A DNA stretch of 30,967 bases, taken from positions 1 through 30,967 of the forward strand of contig CAYOKT010000030.1 in NCBI GenBank assembly GCA_964404605.1. Direction: 5' to 3'. Every line of letters starts with the position of its first letter. Within the stretch, counting starts at the first letter, position 1. Below are positions 15,763 through 24,548 of this stretch, one piece after another. The stretch comes from CAYOKT01 sp964404605 (GTDB taxonomy: Bacteria > Electryoneota > Electryoneia > Electryoneales > Electryoneaceae). The notes under the pieces were generated by a model, which ran no database searches, was not told the origin of the DNA, and saw only the letters and a list, made by a program, of their open reading frames with translations. The translations under genes and the position numbers were made by a program.

Positions 15763-17175
15763 CTACCGGGTATCCGCGTCCGTGAAGGCGAGAAAATCGA
15801 TCCCAGTGGCCTTCCCGGCCTGCTCGAGCATCTCGGAGGCGATCCGGTTGTGTTCCTTCACAAGGGCCGCCTCGTCGACCTGCGAGCGCCCCTTGCGGAT
15901 GCGGACGTGCCCCTCCACGATCAACCAGTCGACCGGTGAGGTGCGGGTACAAAATACGAGCGCCGCCAGGGGATCGGACATCCCCCCCGCGTACTCGACG
16001 CCCTCGACCGAGAAGAGGGCGAGATCCCCGCGCTTTCCGGCCTCCAGCGAGCCGATTTCGCTCCGCCCGAGCACCTGCGCGCCGCCGCGGGTCGCCATCC
16101 TGAGCACATCGCGCGCGGTCAGCCAGAACTCCCGCCCCCGCAACCGCGAGAGCATCATCGCGCTCCGCGCGGTGAGCAGCAGGTTCCCCGAATCGTTCGA
16201 CGCGGACCCATCCACGCCGAGGCCGACCGGCATGCCCGCATCGAGCATCTCGCGGACCCGGGCGATGCCCGAGCCCAGCCGCATGTTCGAGTCGGGGCAA
16301 TGGGCCACTCCCGCGCCGGCATCGCCCATCCGCCGGATCTCACCATCATCGAGGTGGATGCAGTGCGCGAACCAGGCGTTGGGGCCGATCCAGCCGAGGG
16401 ACTCGAGGAAGGCGGCGGGGCGCTGCCCGTAAGTTTGCAGGCAGAAGGTCTCCTCGTCCAATGTTTCCGCGAGGTGAGTGTGCAGCCGCAGGCCGTTCGC
16501 GGAGGCGTACTCGGCGGTGCTCTTCATCAATTCCGGTGTCACCGAGAAGGGCGAACAGGGCGCCAGGGAGAGGCGGACCATCGCCCCCTCGGACTCATCA
16601 TGGTAGGCGTTCAGCAGGCGTTCCGTGTCGCGCCGGATCTCCTCTTCGCCCTGGACGACGTCATCGGGCGGCAGGCCGCCATGTGACCTGCCGAGGGACA
16701 TGGAGCCCCGGGTCGGCTGAAAACGGATGCCCAGGTCCCGCGCCGCCGCGATCTCCGCGTCGATCAGCGTTCCCTCGGCCTTCGAGGGAAAGAGGTAGAG
16801 ATGGTCGGAGGTGGTACTCACCCCCGATTTCATCATCTCGAGCAGCGCCGTGGTCGCGCTGACCCGGACCGCCTCCGAGGTCAATTCCCGCCACAGTTCG
16901 TAGTGGCCGACAAGCCACTCGAACAGTTGCACATTCTGCATCCGGGGAATGTTACGTGTCAGCGACTGGTAGAGGTGGTGGTGGGTGTTGACCAGCCCGG
17001 GGAGGACGACCATCCCGGCGGCATCGACCACCTCATCGGCCGGAGCCTCCAGCGGCTCCGGACCGAGGGAGGCGATCACCCCGTTCTCGACCAGGATGTG
17101 CCCCCCGGAGAACTCCCGGTCCGCATCGTCCATCGTGGCGACATGGAGAGGGTTCCTGATCAGGATGCGGCTCAT
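15763..17175 (-). CDS. Amidohydrolase of the 8-oxoguanine deaminase / hydroxyatrazine hydrolase-like family
   Basis: A 470-residue zinc-dependent aminohydrolase. Metal ligands: LVNTHHHLYQSLTR (HxH), LHTHLAETLDEE, WFAHCIHLDD and GLGVDGSASND. MQNVQLFEWLVGHYELW, HCPDSNMRLGSG and ATRGGAQVLGR with DIGSLEAGK-like SEIGSLEAGKRGDLAL are typical of the 8-oxoguanine deaminase branch. It would release ammonia from an aminopurine (8-oxoguanine, guanine or an isomer) to give urate or xanthine-type rings for the rest of the cluster. Its ATG overlaps the YgfK stop as ATGA. In E. coli this slot between ygfK and ygfM is taken by ssnA; here SsnA is encoded 10 kb away. Related triazine or cytosine deaminases are the alternative assignment. 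Confidence 0.85.
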   Translation of the reverse strand: MSRILIRNPLHVATMDDADREFSGGHILVENGVIASLGPEPLEAPADEVVDAAGMVVLPGLVNTHHHLYQSLTRNIPRMQNVQLFEWLVGHYELWRELTSEAVRVSATTALLEMMKSGVSTTSDHLYLFPSKAEGTLIDAEIAAARDLGIRFQPTRGSMSLGRSHGGLPPDDVVQGEEEIRRDTERLLNAYHDESEGAMVRLSLAPCSPFSVTPELMKSTAEYASANGLRLHTHLAETLDEETFCLQTYGQRPAAFLESLGWIGPNAWFAHCIHLDDGEIRRMGDAGAGVAHCPDSNMRLGSGIARVREMLDAGMPVGLGVDGSASNDSGNLLLTARSAMMLSRLRGREFWLTARDVLRMATRGGAQVLGRSEIGSLEAGKRGDLALFSVEGVEYAGGMSDPLAALVFCTRTSPVDWLIVEGHVRIRKGRSQVDEAALVKEHNRIASEMLEQAGKATGIDFLAFTDADTR

Positions 17176-20100
17176 GGGTGGAAGTCCTTTTCCGAGTCCG
17201 GGGTGAAAAGGTAATGCCCCTCGAGGGCGTTAAACAGCACCATCATCTCCGCCGCCTGCCGGAAGTGAGCCCGCTCGATGTCCGGGCGGAGGAATTCCAC
17301 CTCCCGGACGAACTCCCCCTCGGCGGAGAGCGTCGCCCGCAACTCGTCGGTTTCGTAGACGAACGAGCCGTTCTCCCGCCGCAGCACCGCCCCGGTGCAC
17401 TCGACTTTCGCATGAAGCACGCCCCCGGCGAACCGGTACCCGTTCGAGGCGTCTGCGAATTCCTCCGCGTCGAGGTGAAAACGCGGCTTGTCACGCCAGG
17501 GCGCGCCGGACGTGGGACAGAAGGTGACACAGTTGCCGCACTCGTTGCAGAAATCGGCGAGGTTGAGCACCTGCCACCGCTGGTCGATGCGGAAGACCTC
17601 CCCGCCTCTCAGCTTTACGCCATCGCCCTCGCGCACGGCCACCGGAAGCCGGTATTCCACCGGCTCGACCCGGTAGGTGAGGTTCGCCCGGTTGGGGCAG
17701 ACGGCCACGCAGATACTGCAATAATCGCTGCAATAGAGGCAGCGGCCCGCCTCGGCCACCGCCTCCTCCTCCTCGAGGACGGGGTGGACCAGCCGGAAGT
17801 CCCGCGGGGGCTCCGCTGGCGGTTTCTTCTCCCCCTCCACACGCTGCCTGCGGGCATGGCGGAGCTGGAACCCGGCCTCCGCAAGCCCCTTGTCCACGTT
17901 CAGCGCGGGAAGCCTGTGCTCCACGCCCGCCCGCCGCCGGATCTCCTCCGCGACATGCTTGCCATCCCCGATCGCCGCGATCAGTGTCGCCGCCCCTCGC
18001 ACGGCGTCCCCCCCGGCGAAGACACGCTCCATCGACGTCTCCCGGGTCACCGGGTCCACCCTCAAGCCCTCCCGGGGCAGGAAATCGAGCACGACATCCT
18101 GCCCCACGGCGGTGATGACGCTGTCGGCGGCGAGTTCGAAGGTCTCGCCCTCGATGGGCACGGGGCGGGGACGGCCGCTCTCGTCCGGAGGCCCCAGCGC
18201 CATGCGCTGGAAGCGAACGCCGCGTACCCGCCCGGCCTCCGCGATGAACCCCACCGGCGCGGCCAGCTCCACGAGGCTCACACCCTCGTCGATGAGCTCC
18301 TCGATTTCGCTCCGGTCGGCGGGCATCTCGCGCCGCGTCCGCCGGTACACGAGGGTGACTTCCCCTCCGGGACCGGCCAGTCGTTTCGCCGTGCGCGCGG
18401 CATCCACCGCCGAATTGCCGCCCCCGATGATGACGACTTTCCGGCCGGGATTCGTGCGCTCGCCGCGCCGCACACCGGCGAGGAAGGCCAGTTGATCCCG
18501 GACGCCCCGGCTCTCCTCCCCGGGCAGACCAAGCCGGCGGGCGGCCTGGGCACCCACGGCGATGAAGAGGTAGTCGAACCGTCTCCGCAGCTCCTCGAAG
18601 CGGTCCCGGTCCACCCGCACCCCGTAATGAATCCCGTCCACCATCGCCTCGATGGCGGCGATGTCGGCCCGGGCGCCGGCATCATCGAGGCGGAAGGGCG
18701 GAATCGCGCCCGTGACCATGCCGCCCGCGGCCTCCCGGCTTTCAAAGATCTCGACGGTGAAGCCCGACAGGGCGAGGAAGTAGGCGCAGGAGAGCCCCGC
18801 GGGCCCCGCGCCGAGGATCGCGACCCGCACCCCGTTTTTCGCTCCGGCCCCGGGCAGGCTGCCCTCCGGGAAGCGCTCCGCGATAAACCGCTTGACCGCG
18901 CGGATTCGCACCGACTCGTCCAGGTGCACCCGCGTACACTTGTGACGGCAGAGGTGGTCGCAGATCATCCCCGTCGTGCGCGGCATCGGATTGGTCCGGG
19001 CGATCACCTCCCAGGCCTTCCGGTACTCGCCCGAGGCCGTCCGGTAGAGGTAGTCGGGGATCTCCTGGTGCACCGCGCAGGCCTGGATGCAGGGAGCGCC
19101 GGCGCAGTCGAACGCGGCCAGTTCGCGCGGCGTCTTGAGATCGCCGCCCGCCGGATGAGAAGCGTGGTAACGCGGGTCCCCGACCACCCGCGTCGCATAC
19201 TCCCGCAGGTTGGCCAGTCCCGCCTCGGCCCGGCCGGCCGCGCCCTTCGCACCAGCCACGATGTACTCCTCGATGCTCCCCGCGCCCTCAGCGCGCATCC
19301 GCTCGCCCAGCACCTCGAGGTACTGCGACAGGCGGCCGTACCCGCCCGGTTTCAACAGGTCCGTGCAGACAGTCACCGGGGCGAGGTCCGCCAGGACCAG
19401 GTCGGGGGTGTTGAAGGCGTCCGCCCCGGCGCAGAAGGAGAGATCCAGCGTCCCGTGGAACTCCTCCTGCAGCCGGTGGGCAAGGGCGACGCTGACCGGG
19501 TGGAGCGCCCGGCCGCTCAGGTAGAGGGTCTTCTCCCGCCAGGGGAGGACGCCGCGCCGGTTCACCGTCTCGAGGGTGTTGGTCAGCTTCAGCCCGAACT
19601 CCACCCCCGCGCGTCCGGCGGCTGCCCGGAGGCTGCGGATCACCTCGAGGGCGTCCGGGTACTTCAGATCGTGCTCGAACGCCTCATCCGGCACTTCGAC
19701 ATCGTACCCGAGGCGGCCGTTCAGGATTTCGCGCAGCCGGTCCGGCCCGAGCAGCGTGGGGTTCAGCTTGATCGCCGTGTGCAGCTTCCGCTCCCCGATC
19801 AGGTAGAGGCCGATCTTTTCGATCTCCCCGGGCGGGCAGCCGTGCATCGTCGATAGGGTCACACTGTCGGAAATCGTCCCCGGCACGCGCAGGTCCGCCG
19901 CGCCGGGATCGAGCGGCCGGAGTTCGGACAGGACACGGGCGATGTCCTCATCGGCCTGCTGCATGGAATCGAGGAAACGCTGGACGTTCGGTTTCCTGAT
20001 TCCCTCGAAGTCATAGCCGACGCTCATGTTGAAGAGTACGCCGGGACCATCTCCATCATTTTCCCAGCCGAACCGCCGGCGCAGGAGGTGCACCAGCACC

Positions 20101-20483
20101 CACGCCTTCAGGTACTCTTCATAGGACTGGCGCAGTTTCAGCTCCTGCGACCACTCGCAGTTGTACCCCTCGTCCTCCATGTCGATGCAGGGGCGGGAGA
20201 TTTCGAGTTCATCGAGTGTCTGGACGGTCTTCAGCTCGATGGTGCGCGCGCCGGTGAGCCAGGCGGTCAGGATGTTCTGCGCGAGCTGGGTGTGCGGCCC
20301 GGCGGCGACCCCGACCGGCGTTTCCAGGGTGCGGCCGTACCGGGTCATGCGGAAGGGATCGTCGCGGTGCGGGGTGAAGAAGAGTTCGCGCGAGACGCCG
20401 AAGATCCGGCCCTCCCCCCGCTCCTCGCGCAGGATCCAGGCGAGCAGTCGATTCGCGGGCAGCGGGATCAGCCGGTCACTCAT
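17172..20483 (-). CDS. ygfK: YgfK: multidomain FAD/NAD(P) iron-sulfur reductase (putative selenate reductase family)
   Basis: A 1103-residue soluble flavoprotein with three parts. Residues about 1-430 are a dihydroorotate/dihydropyrimidine-dehydrogenase-like TIM barrel (ETPVGVAAGPHTQLAQN). Residues about 455-880 are a GltD-like unit: CAGAPCIQACAVHQEIP and CDHLCRHKC, FAD loop VAILGAGPAGLSCAY (about 554), NAD(P) loop VVIIGGGNSAVDAARTA (about 683) and VFAGGDAVRGAATLI. The C-terminus has two 4Fe-4S motifs, CLYCSDYCSICVAVCP (about 915) and CNECGNCVTFCP (about 979). The architecture resembles dihydropyrimidine dehydrogenase, suggesting reduction of a purine or pyrimidine-like ring; the selenate-reductase name is historical. 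The ATG at 20483 overlaps FAD gene B by eight bases and has GAGG upstream; an earlier in-frame start at 20504 is less likely. Confidence 0.93.
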   Translation of the reverse strand: MSDRLIPLPANRLLAWILREERGEGRIFGVSRELFFTPHRDDPFRMTRYGRTLETPVGVAAGPHTQLAQNILTAWLTGARTIELKTVQTLDELEISRPCIDMEDEGYNCEWSQELKLRQSYEEYLKAWVLVHLLRRRFGWENDGDGPGVLFNMSVGYDFEGIRKPNVQRFLDSMQQADEDIARVLSELRPLDPGAADLRVPGTISDSVTLSTMHGCPPGEIEKIGLYLIGERKLHTAIKLNPTLLGPDRLREILNGRLGYDVEVPDEAFEHDLKYPDALEVIRSLRAAAGRAGVEFGLKLTNTLETVNRRGVLPWREKTLYLSGRALHPVSVALAHRLQEEFHGTLDLSFCAGADAFNTPDLVLADLAPVTVCTDLLKPGGYGRLSQYLEVLGERMRAEGAGSIEEYIVAGAKGAAGRAEAGLANLREYATRVVGDPRYHASHPAGGDLKTPRELAAFDCAGAPCIQACAVHQEIPDYLYRTASGEYRKAWEVIARTNPMPRTTGMICDHLCRHKCTRVHLDESVRIRAVKRFIAERFPEGSLPGAGAKNGVRVAILGAGPAGLSCAYFLALSGFTVEIFESREAAGGMVTGAIPPFRLDDAGARADIAAIEAMVDGIHYGVRVDRDRFEELRRRFDYLFIAVGAQAARRLGLPGEESRGVRDQLAFLAGVRRGERTNPGRKVVIIGGGNSAVDAARTAKRLAGPGGEVTLVYRRTRREMPADRSEIEELIDEGVSLVELAAPVGFIAEAGRVRGVRFQRMALGPPDESGRPRPVPIEGETFELAADSVITAVGQDVVLDFLPREGLRVDPVTRETSMERVFAGGDAVRGAATLIAAIGDGKHVAEEIRRRAGVEHRLPALNVDKGLAEAGFQLRHARRQRVEGEKKPPAEPPRDFRLVHPVLEEEEAVAEAGRCLYCSDYCSICVAVCPNRANLTYRVEPVEYRLPVAVREGDGVKLRGGEVFRIDQRWQVLNLADFCNECGNCVTFCPTSGAPWRDKPRFHLDAEEFADASNGYRFAGGVLHAKVECTGAVLRRENGSFVYETDELRATLSAEGEFVREVEFLRPDIERAHFRQAAEMMVLFNALEGHYLFTPDSEKDFHP

Positions 20484-21315
20484 CGGGGCCCTCGAGGAGT
20501 TCACGCAGGGTATGTCGCAGCACGTTCTTCAGCGCCATGCGGCGGTAGCGGGCGCTCGCCCGGATGTCATCGATCGGCGCGATCGCCTCATCCACCAGGC
20601 CGATCTCCCCCTCGACGGCGGCGGGGTCCCGGAGCACCGCCTCCGCGTACTCGTCGAGCCCGACAACCGTCGGCGCCACCGCCCCGGCGGCGATGCGAAG
20701 CCGGGTGAAGCGCCCGGCTTCGACCTGGAAGGCGACGGCGAAATTGACCACCGAGATCGCCATGCCGCGGCGCAGGCCGAGTTTGAAAAAGCGGGAACCC
20801 AGACCCTCCGGCAGCAGAACGCTCCGCAGCACCTCTCCGGGGCGGAGCACGGTCGCGCCGGGGCCGCGGAAAAAATCGCCCACCGGCACCTCCCGCTCTC
20901 CCCCGGCGCCGGCGAGGCGCAACTTCGCCCCCAGCGCCGCCAGCGGGGGGATCAGGTCACCCGCGGGGGAGGCGTTCGCGAGGTTGCCGCCGATCGTCGC
21001 CCGGTGACGGATCTGCCCCGCCGCGAACTGGTCCGCCGCCTCCGCGAGAGCCGGGTACTTCCCCCGGACGCGGGGATCCCGCCTCAGCATCTCGACGGTG
21101 GTCAGCGAACCGATCTCCAAGCCGCCCTCCCCCTCGGCGATGCCCGCCAATTCCGGCAGGTGCTTCACATCGATCAAGGTGTGCGGCAGCGGCGCGCCCA
21201 TCTCGTGGCGCGGCATCAGGTCCGTCCCGCCCGCGAGGAACACGGCTCCCTCCGCCCCGCCGGCGCGCAGGAAGCCGAGAAGCTCGTCCAGGGATTCCGG
21301 GCGGACATACCTCAT
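20476..21315 (-). CDS. Xanthine dehydrogenase-family FAD-binding subunit B
   Basis: A 279-residue FAD subunit of normal length for the CoxM/XdhB family. It begins MRYVRPESLDELLGFL and has the canonical FAD loops VFLAGGTDLMP and IRHRATIGGNLANASPAGD, then FFRGPGATVLRPGEVL, FFKLGLRRGMAISVVNFAVA and the C-terminal YRRMALKNVLRHTL. The ATG overlaps the 2Fe-2S gene stop as ATGA, and its 3' end overlaps ygfK. With 2Fe-2S subunit B and the separately placed Mo-subunit B it would complete a second molybdenum hydroxylase. Confidence 0.94.
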   Translation of the reverse strand: MRYVRPESLDELLGFLRAGGAEGAVFLAGGTDLMPRHEMGAPLPHTLIDVKHLPELAGIAEGEGGLEIGSLTTVEMLRRDPRVRGKYPALAEAADQFAAGQIRHRATIGGNLANASPAGDLIPPLAALGAKLRLAGAGGEREVPVGDFFRGPGATVLRPGEVLRSVLLPEGLGSRFFKLGLRRGMAISVVNFAVAFQVEAGRFTRLRIAAGAVAPTVVGLDEYAEAVLRDPAAVEGEIGLVDEAIAPIDDIRASARYRRMALKNVLRHTLRELLEGPDE

Positions 21316-21800
21316 GGGCGGCCTCCGCCCGCATCGACGACGGCACGGATGATCTTATGGTAGCCCGTGCAGCGGCAGATGTTCCCCGCCAACCCCTCGG
21401 CCACCTGCTCCGGCGTGGGGTGATCATGGTCGGCCAGCGCCTGAACCCCCGAGAGGACCATGCCCGGAATGCAGTAGCCGCACTGCACCGCATGCTGCTC
21501 GAGGAAGGCCTCCATCAGCGGCGTGTGCTCCCCGGCCGCCTCCAGTCCCTCGACGGTTACGATGTCCGCCCCGTGCGCCTCGACGGCGAGAACCAGGCAG
21601 GAGTTGACCGTGAGCCCGTCCAGCAGCACGGTGCAGGCGCCGCACTCCCCCTCGCCGCAGACCTCCTTGACCGATGTCAGGCGCAGCTCTTCGCGGAGAA
21701 AGTCGAGCAGACGCAGGGTGGTCGGCACCGACCGGCGGACCGTCCGGCCGTTGACCGTAAGCTCCAGCTCGAAACGACCCTCCTCCCCGCTGTCGATCAT
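21312..21800 (-). CDS. Xanthine dehydrogenase-family 2Fe-2S subunit B
   Basis: A 162-residue protein with the two [2Fe-2S] signatures of molybdenum hydroxylase small subunits: VCGEGECGACTVLLDG plus NSC near residues 45-70, and QCGYCIPGM and ICRCTGYHK in the C-terminal half. The first ten residues before FELELTVNGRTVRR form a short non-conserved leader. It lies 11 bases after the threonine-synthase-like gene and is coupled to FAD gene B by ATGA. Its catalytic partner is not adjacent; the only unpaired Mo-subunit in the window is at 28519-30843. Confidence 0.94.
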   Translation of the reverse strand: MIDSGEEGRFELELTVNGRTVRRSVPTTLRLLDFLREELRLTSVKEVCGEGECGACTVLLDGLTVNSCLVLAVEAHGADIVTVEGLEAAGEHTPLMEAFLEQHAVQCGYCIPGMVLSGVQALADHDHPTPEQVAEGLAGNICRCTGYHKIIRAVVDAGGGRP

Positions 21801-21811
21801 CCTCCCCCTCC

Positions 21812-23062
21812 CTATTCCGTCCGGGATTCCAGGAACTCCATGACCGCCCCGAGCGTGGGCTCGACGGGGTCCGGCAGGTGGACCCTTCGCTGCGCGGCGG
21901 GGATGTCCTTCAGCCCGGACCCGGTGATCAGCACCAGCACCCGCTGCCCGGGACGCACTTCCCCGGTCCGGCGCGCCTTCAACAGCCCCGCCCAGGCCGC
22001 CGCCGCGGCCGGTTCGGCGAAGATCCCCGTCCGCGAGGCGAGCGCCTGCTGGGCGCGCAGGATCTCCTCGTCGCTGACGGTGAGCGCGAAACCGTTCGTC
22101 TCCCGCACGGCGCGCAGTGCCTTGTCCCCATCACGGGGCAGGTCCACGGAGATGCTGTCGGCGACGGTCCTCGCCCTGACCGGCACGATCGGCCCGCCGC
22201 TCCGGACCGCATCGGCCACCGACGACGAGCCCTCCGCCTGGATCGCCGCGATCCGGGGCATCCGTTCGATCCAGCCGAGCCGAACGAGGTCGGACAGCCC
22301 CTTGTGCACCCCGCCGATGATGCATCCGTCCCCCACCGGCACGAGAATCGTGTCCGGCACCTCCCAGCCGAGCTGTTCGGCGAATTCGAGGGCGACCGTC
22401 TTCTTCCCCTCGCTCATCACCGGGTTGACCCCGGTGCTGCGCAGGTACCAGCCGCGCTCCTCCGCGACGGCCCGGGCGAGGTCGAAGGCATCATCGTAGC
22501 TCCCATCGACCGGGCAGAGCAGTGCGCCGTACTGGAGAACCTGGGTCAGCTTCGCCGCGGGCGCCGAGGCGGGCGCCAGCACCACGGCGCGGGCGCCGTG
22601 CCAGGCGCAGAGGGCGGCGAGGGACGCCGCCGCGTTCCCCGTCGAGGCGACGACGAGCGTGTCGCGCCCCGACTCGGCGGCGTGCCGGATGGCGACCTCG
22701 CTGGCCCGGTCCTTCAGCGACGCCGAGGGGTTGCGCGTGTCGTCCTTGATCCCCAGCCAGGCCAGCCCCAACTCCCGCGCAACGTGCTCAAGGTGGACCA
22801 GCGGCGTCCCGCCCACCAGCAGCGAGCGCTTCTCCGGCGCGGCGGAAACCGGCAGCAGGGGCAGGTAACGCCACAACGAACGGTCCGGGTCCGCCGCCAG
22901 CGCCTCTTTCGACCAACCGGCCGCGATCGCCGCGTAATTATAGACCGCATCGAGGTTTCCGCCGCACTCAGCGCAGGTCAACGGCGAGGGTTCGGCAGGT
23001 TGCTCCGATCCGCACCGGACGCAACGGAAACCTGTCAGATGGCTGATAACTGCCACGATCAC
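21812..23062 (-). CDS. Threonine synthase-like PLP-dependent enzyme with N-terminal zinc ribbon
   Basis: A 416-residue fold-type II PLP enzyme. Residues about 10-40 form a zinc ribbon, CVRCG and CAECGG, as in many threonine synthases. The PLP lysine lies in NPSASLKDRASEVA, the substrate/PLP loop is VVASTGNAAASLAALC, and the phosphate-binding loop is PVGDGCIIGGVHKGLSDL. It starts with a GTG (23062); a GTG two codons later has a better-placed GGGAG. It lies 12 bases after another PLP gene and just before the 2Fe-2S gene, inside a purine-degradation cluster and away from any threonine genes, so genuine threonine synthesis is doubtful. A beta-elimination or replacement on an amino or ureido acid derived from the purine ring is more likely (inference). 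Confidence 0.85.
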   Translation of the reverse strand: MIVAVISHLTGFRCVRCGSEQPAEPSPLTCAECGGNLDAVYNYAAIAAGWSKEALAADPDRSLWRYLPLLPVSAAPEKRSLLVGGTPLVHLEHVARELGLAWLGIKDDTRNPSASLKDRASEVAIRHAAESGRDTLVVASTGNAAASLAALCAWHGARAVVLAPASAPAAKLTQVLQYGALLCPVDGSYDDAFDLARAVAEERGWYLRSTGVNPVMSEGKKTVALEFAEQLGWEVPDTILVPVGDGCIIGGVHKGLSDLVRLGWIERMPRIAAIQAEGSSSVADAVRSGGPIVPVRARTVADSISVDLPRDGDKALRAVRETNGFALTVSDEEILRAQQALASRTGIFAEPAAAAAWAGLLKARRTGEVRPGQRVLVLITGSGLKDIPAAQRRVHLPDPVEPTLGAVMEFLESRTE

Positions 23063-23074
23063 TCCCGGCGGCGG

Positions 23075-24541
23075 TTAGGCGTACAGCCGGGCCAGCCCGG
23101 TCCGCTCGTTGAACTCCTCGATCTCCTCGTCCCACTCCTGCACTTTCGCGAACTGGGACGTCCAGTAGTCCTCGTCATACCATTGGGCATCCAGCTCCTG
23201 GACGTCCTTCCCCTGCTGTTCGACCCAGGTGAAGTACTTGAGATTGTGCATCCGTTTCCGGTCGTAGTAGGTGAGCTCGAGCATGTCATCCTTGTTCAGC
23301 CCGAGCAGCCGGCCCTCGTAGTCCACCGCCGCCTGGAGGCTGGTGTACTGCCCCTCCTGCTCGCGCGCCTCCCGCAGGCGCGAGAGGTACATGTCGGCGG
23401 AGTCGGTCGCCACGGTGAAGATCACGTCGTTGGCATTGTACTCGTAGTACTTCGCCATCTTGATCGCGCCGGCCAGGTTCGCGATACTCGAGACGCCCAG
23501 CAGATCCAGCTTGTCGACGACTTCCGGCGCGACGCCGTGCGATTTCAGCAGGGTGTGGCCCGCGGGCTCGTTGAACAGGCGCAGCAGGCGCATCACGACC
23601 TCGTCATCGAGCGCGACCACCATGTCCGTCGATTTGACGTTGTGCACCCAGGGCACGTGCTTGTCCCCGATGCCCTCGATGCGGTGCTCGCCATACCCGT
23701 TCAGGAGCAGCGTGGGGCATTGCAGCGCCTCGCCCGCGGCGATCTTCAGCCGGGGAAACCTCTCCTTCAGGTATTCGCCGGCCCCCAGCGTGCCCGCCGA
23801 TCCCTGGGTCAGGAAGAGGCCGCTGAAACGCTGGTTCGGCGTCCGCACCTTCTCGAAGACCTCCTCCATCGCCGGCCCGGTCACCGCGTAATGCCAGAGG
23901 GGGTTGCCGATCTGGTCGAACTGGTTGAGCACGACGATCTCGTCGCCGCGGGAAGCCTGGAGCTCCTTGACCTTGTCGTAGATCTCCTTGACATTGCTCT
24001 CCCCGCCCGGGGTGCGGATCACCTCCGAGCCGATCTCCTCGAGCCACTCGAAGCGTTCATCGCTCATCTCCTCGGGGAGCACGGCGATCGAGGGGCAGCC
24101 GAGCAGCGCGGCATCATAGGCGCCGCCCCGGCAGTAGTTCCCCGTCGAGGGCCAGAGCGCCTTCTGGGTCGTCGGGTCGAACCGTCCGGTCACGAGCTTC
24201 TCGACCAGGGGCCCGAAGGTCGCGCCGACCTTGTGCGAACCGGTCGGGAAGAACTTGCCGATGAGCATCAGGATCCGCGCCTCGACGCCGGTCAGTTCCG
24301 GAGGCAGCTCGAGGAAGTTCACCCCGCCGAAGCCACCACCCATTTCGACCGGTTCGTTCTTCCAGGTGATCCGGAAGAGGTTGCGCGGGTGAACATCCCA
24401 CAACCCGATGCCTTTCAGCTCCTCGCGGAGTTTCTCCGGCACGAGGGACGGGTCTCTCATCTGCTTGTAGGTGGGGATGAGGATGTTCCTCTCGCGGCAC
24501 CGCCGGACGGTGGCTTCCAGGATCTGCTCGGGGGATTTCAT
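23075..24541 (-). CDS. Large fold-type II PLP-dependent enzyme (tryptophan-synthase-beta superfamily), substrate unknown
   Basis: A 488-residue PLP enzyme. The Schiff-base lysine is in FPTGSHKVGATFGP (about residue 103), the cofactor Asn loop in LWPSTGNYCRGGAYDAALLG, and the glycine-rich phosphate loop in LTQGSAGTLGAGEYLKERFP. It is about 80-100 residues longer than YgeX (2,3-diaminopropionate ammonia-lyase), the PLP enzyme at the equivalent place in the E. coli cluster, and shares no obvious YgeX motif, so it is a different family. Its ATG is seven bases after the ygeW stop with an AGGA site inside the end of ygeW. Placed between ygeW and a second PLP enzyme, it probably removes ammonia or a side group from the last C3 amino acid of the pathway (inference). 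Confidence 0.82.
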   Translation of the reverse strand: MKSPEQILEATVRRCRERNILIPTYKQMRDPSLVPEKLREELKGIGLWDVHPRNLFRITWKNEPVEMGGGFGGVNFLELPPELTGVEARILMLIGKFFPTGSHKVGATFGPLVEKLVTGRFDPTTQKALWPSTGNYCRGGAYDAALLGCPSIAVLPEEMSDERFEWLEEIGSEVIRTPGGESNVKEIYDKVKELQASRGDEIVVLNQFDQIGNPLWHYAVTGPAMEEVFEKVRTPNQRFSGLFLTQGSAGTLGAGEYLKERFPRLKIAAGEALQCPTLLLNGYGEHRIEGIGDKHVPWVHNVKSTDMVVALDDEVVMRLLRLFNEPAGHTLLKSHGVAPEVVDKLDLLGVSSIANLAGAIKMAKYYEYNANDVIFTVATDSADMYLSRLREAREQEGQYTSLQAAVDYEGRLLGLNKDDMLELTYYDRKRMHNLKYFTWVEQQGKDVQELDAQWYDEDYWTSQFAKVQEWDEEIEEFNERTGLARLYA

Positions 24542-24548
24542 TCAATCC

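Noticed and set aside
23075..24541. YgeX (2,3-diaminopropionate ammonia-lyase)
   Set aside because: The protein is much longer, and its lysine and glycine-loop contexts differ from those of YgeX; it is a different branch of fold-type II PLP enzymes.
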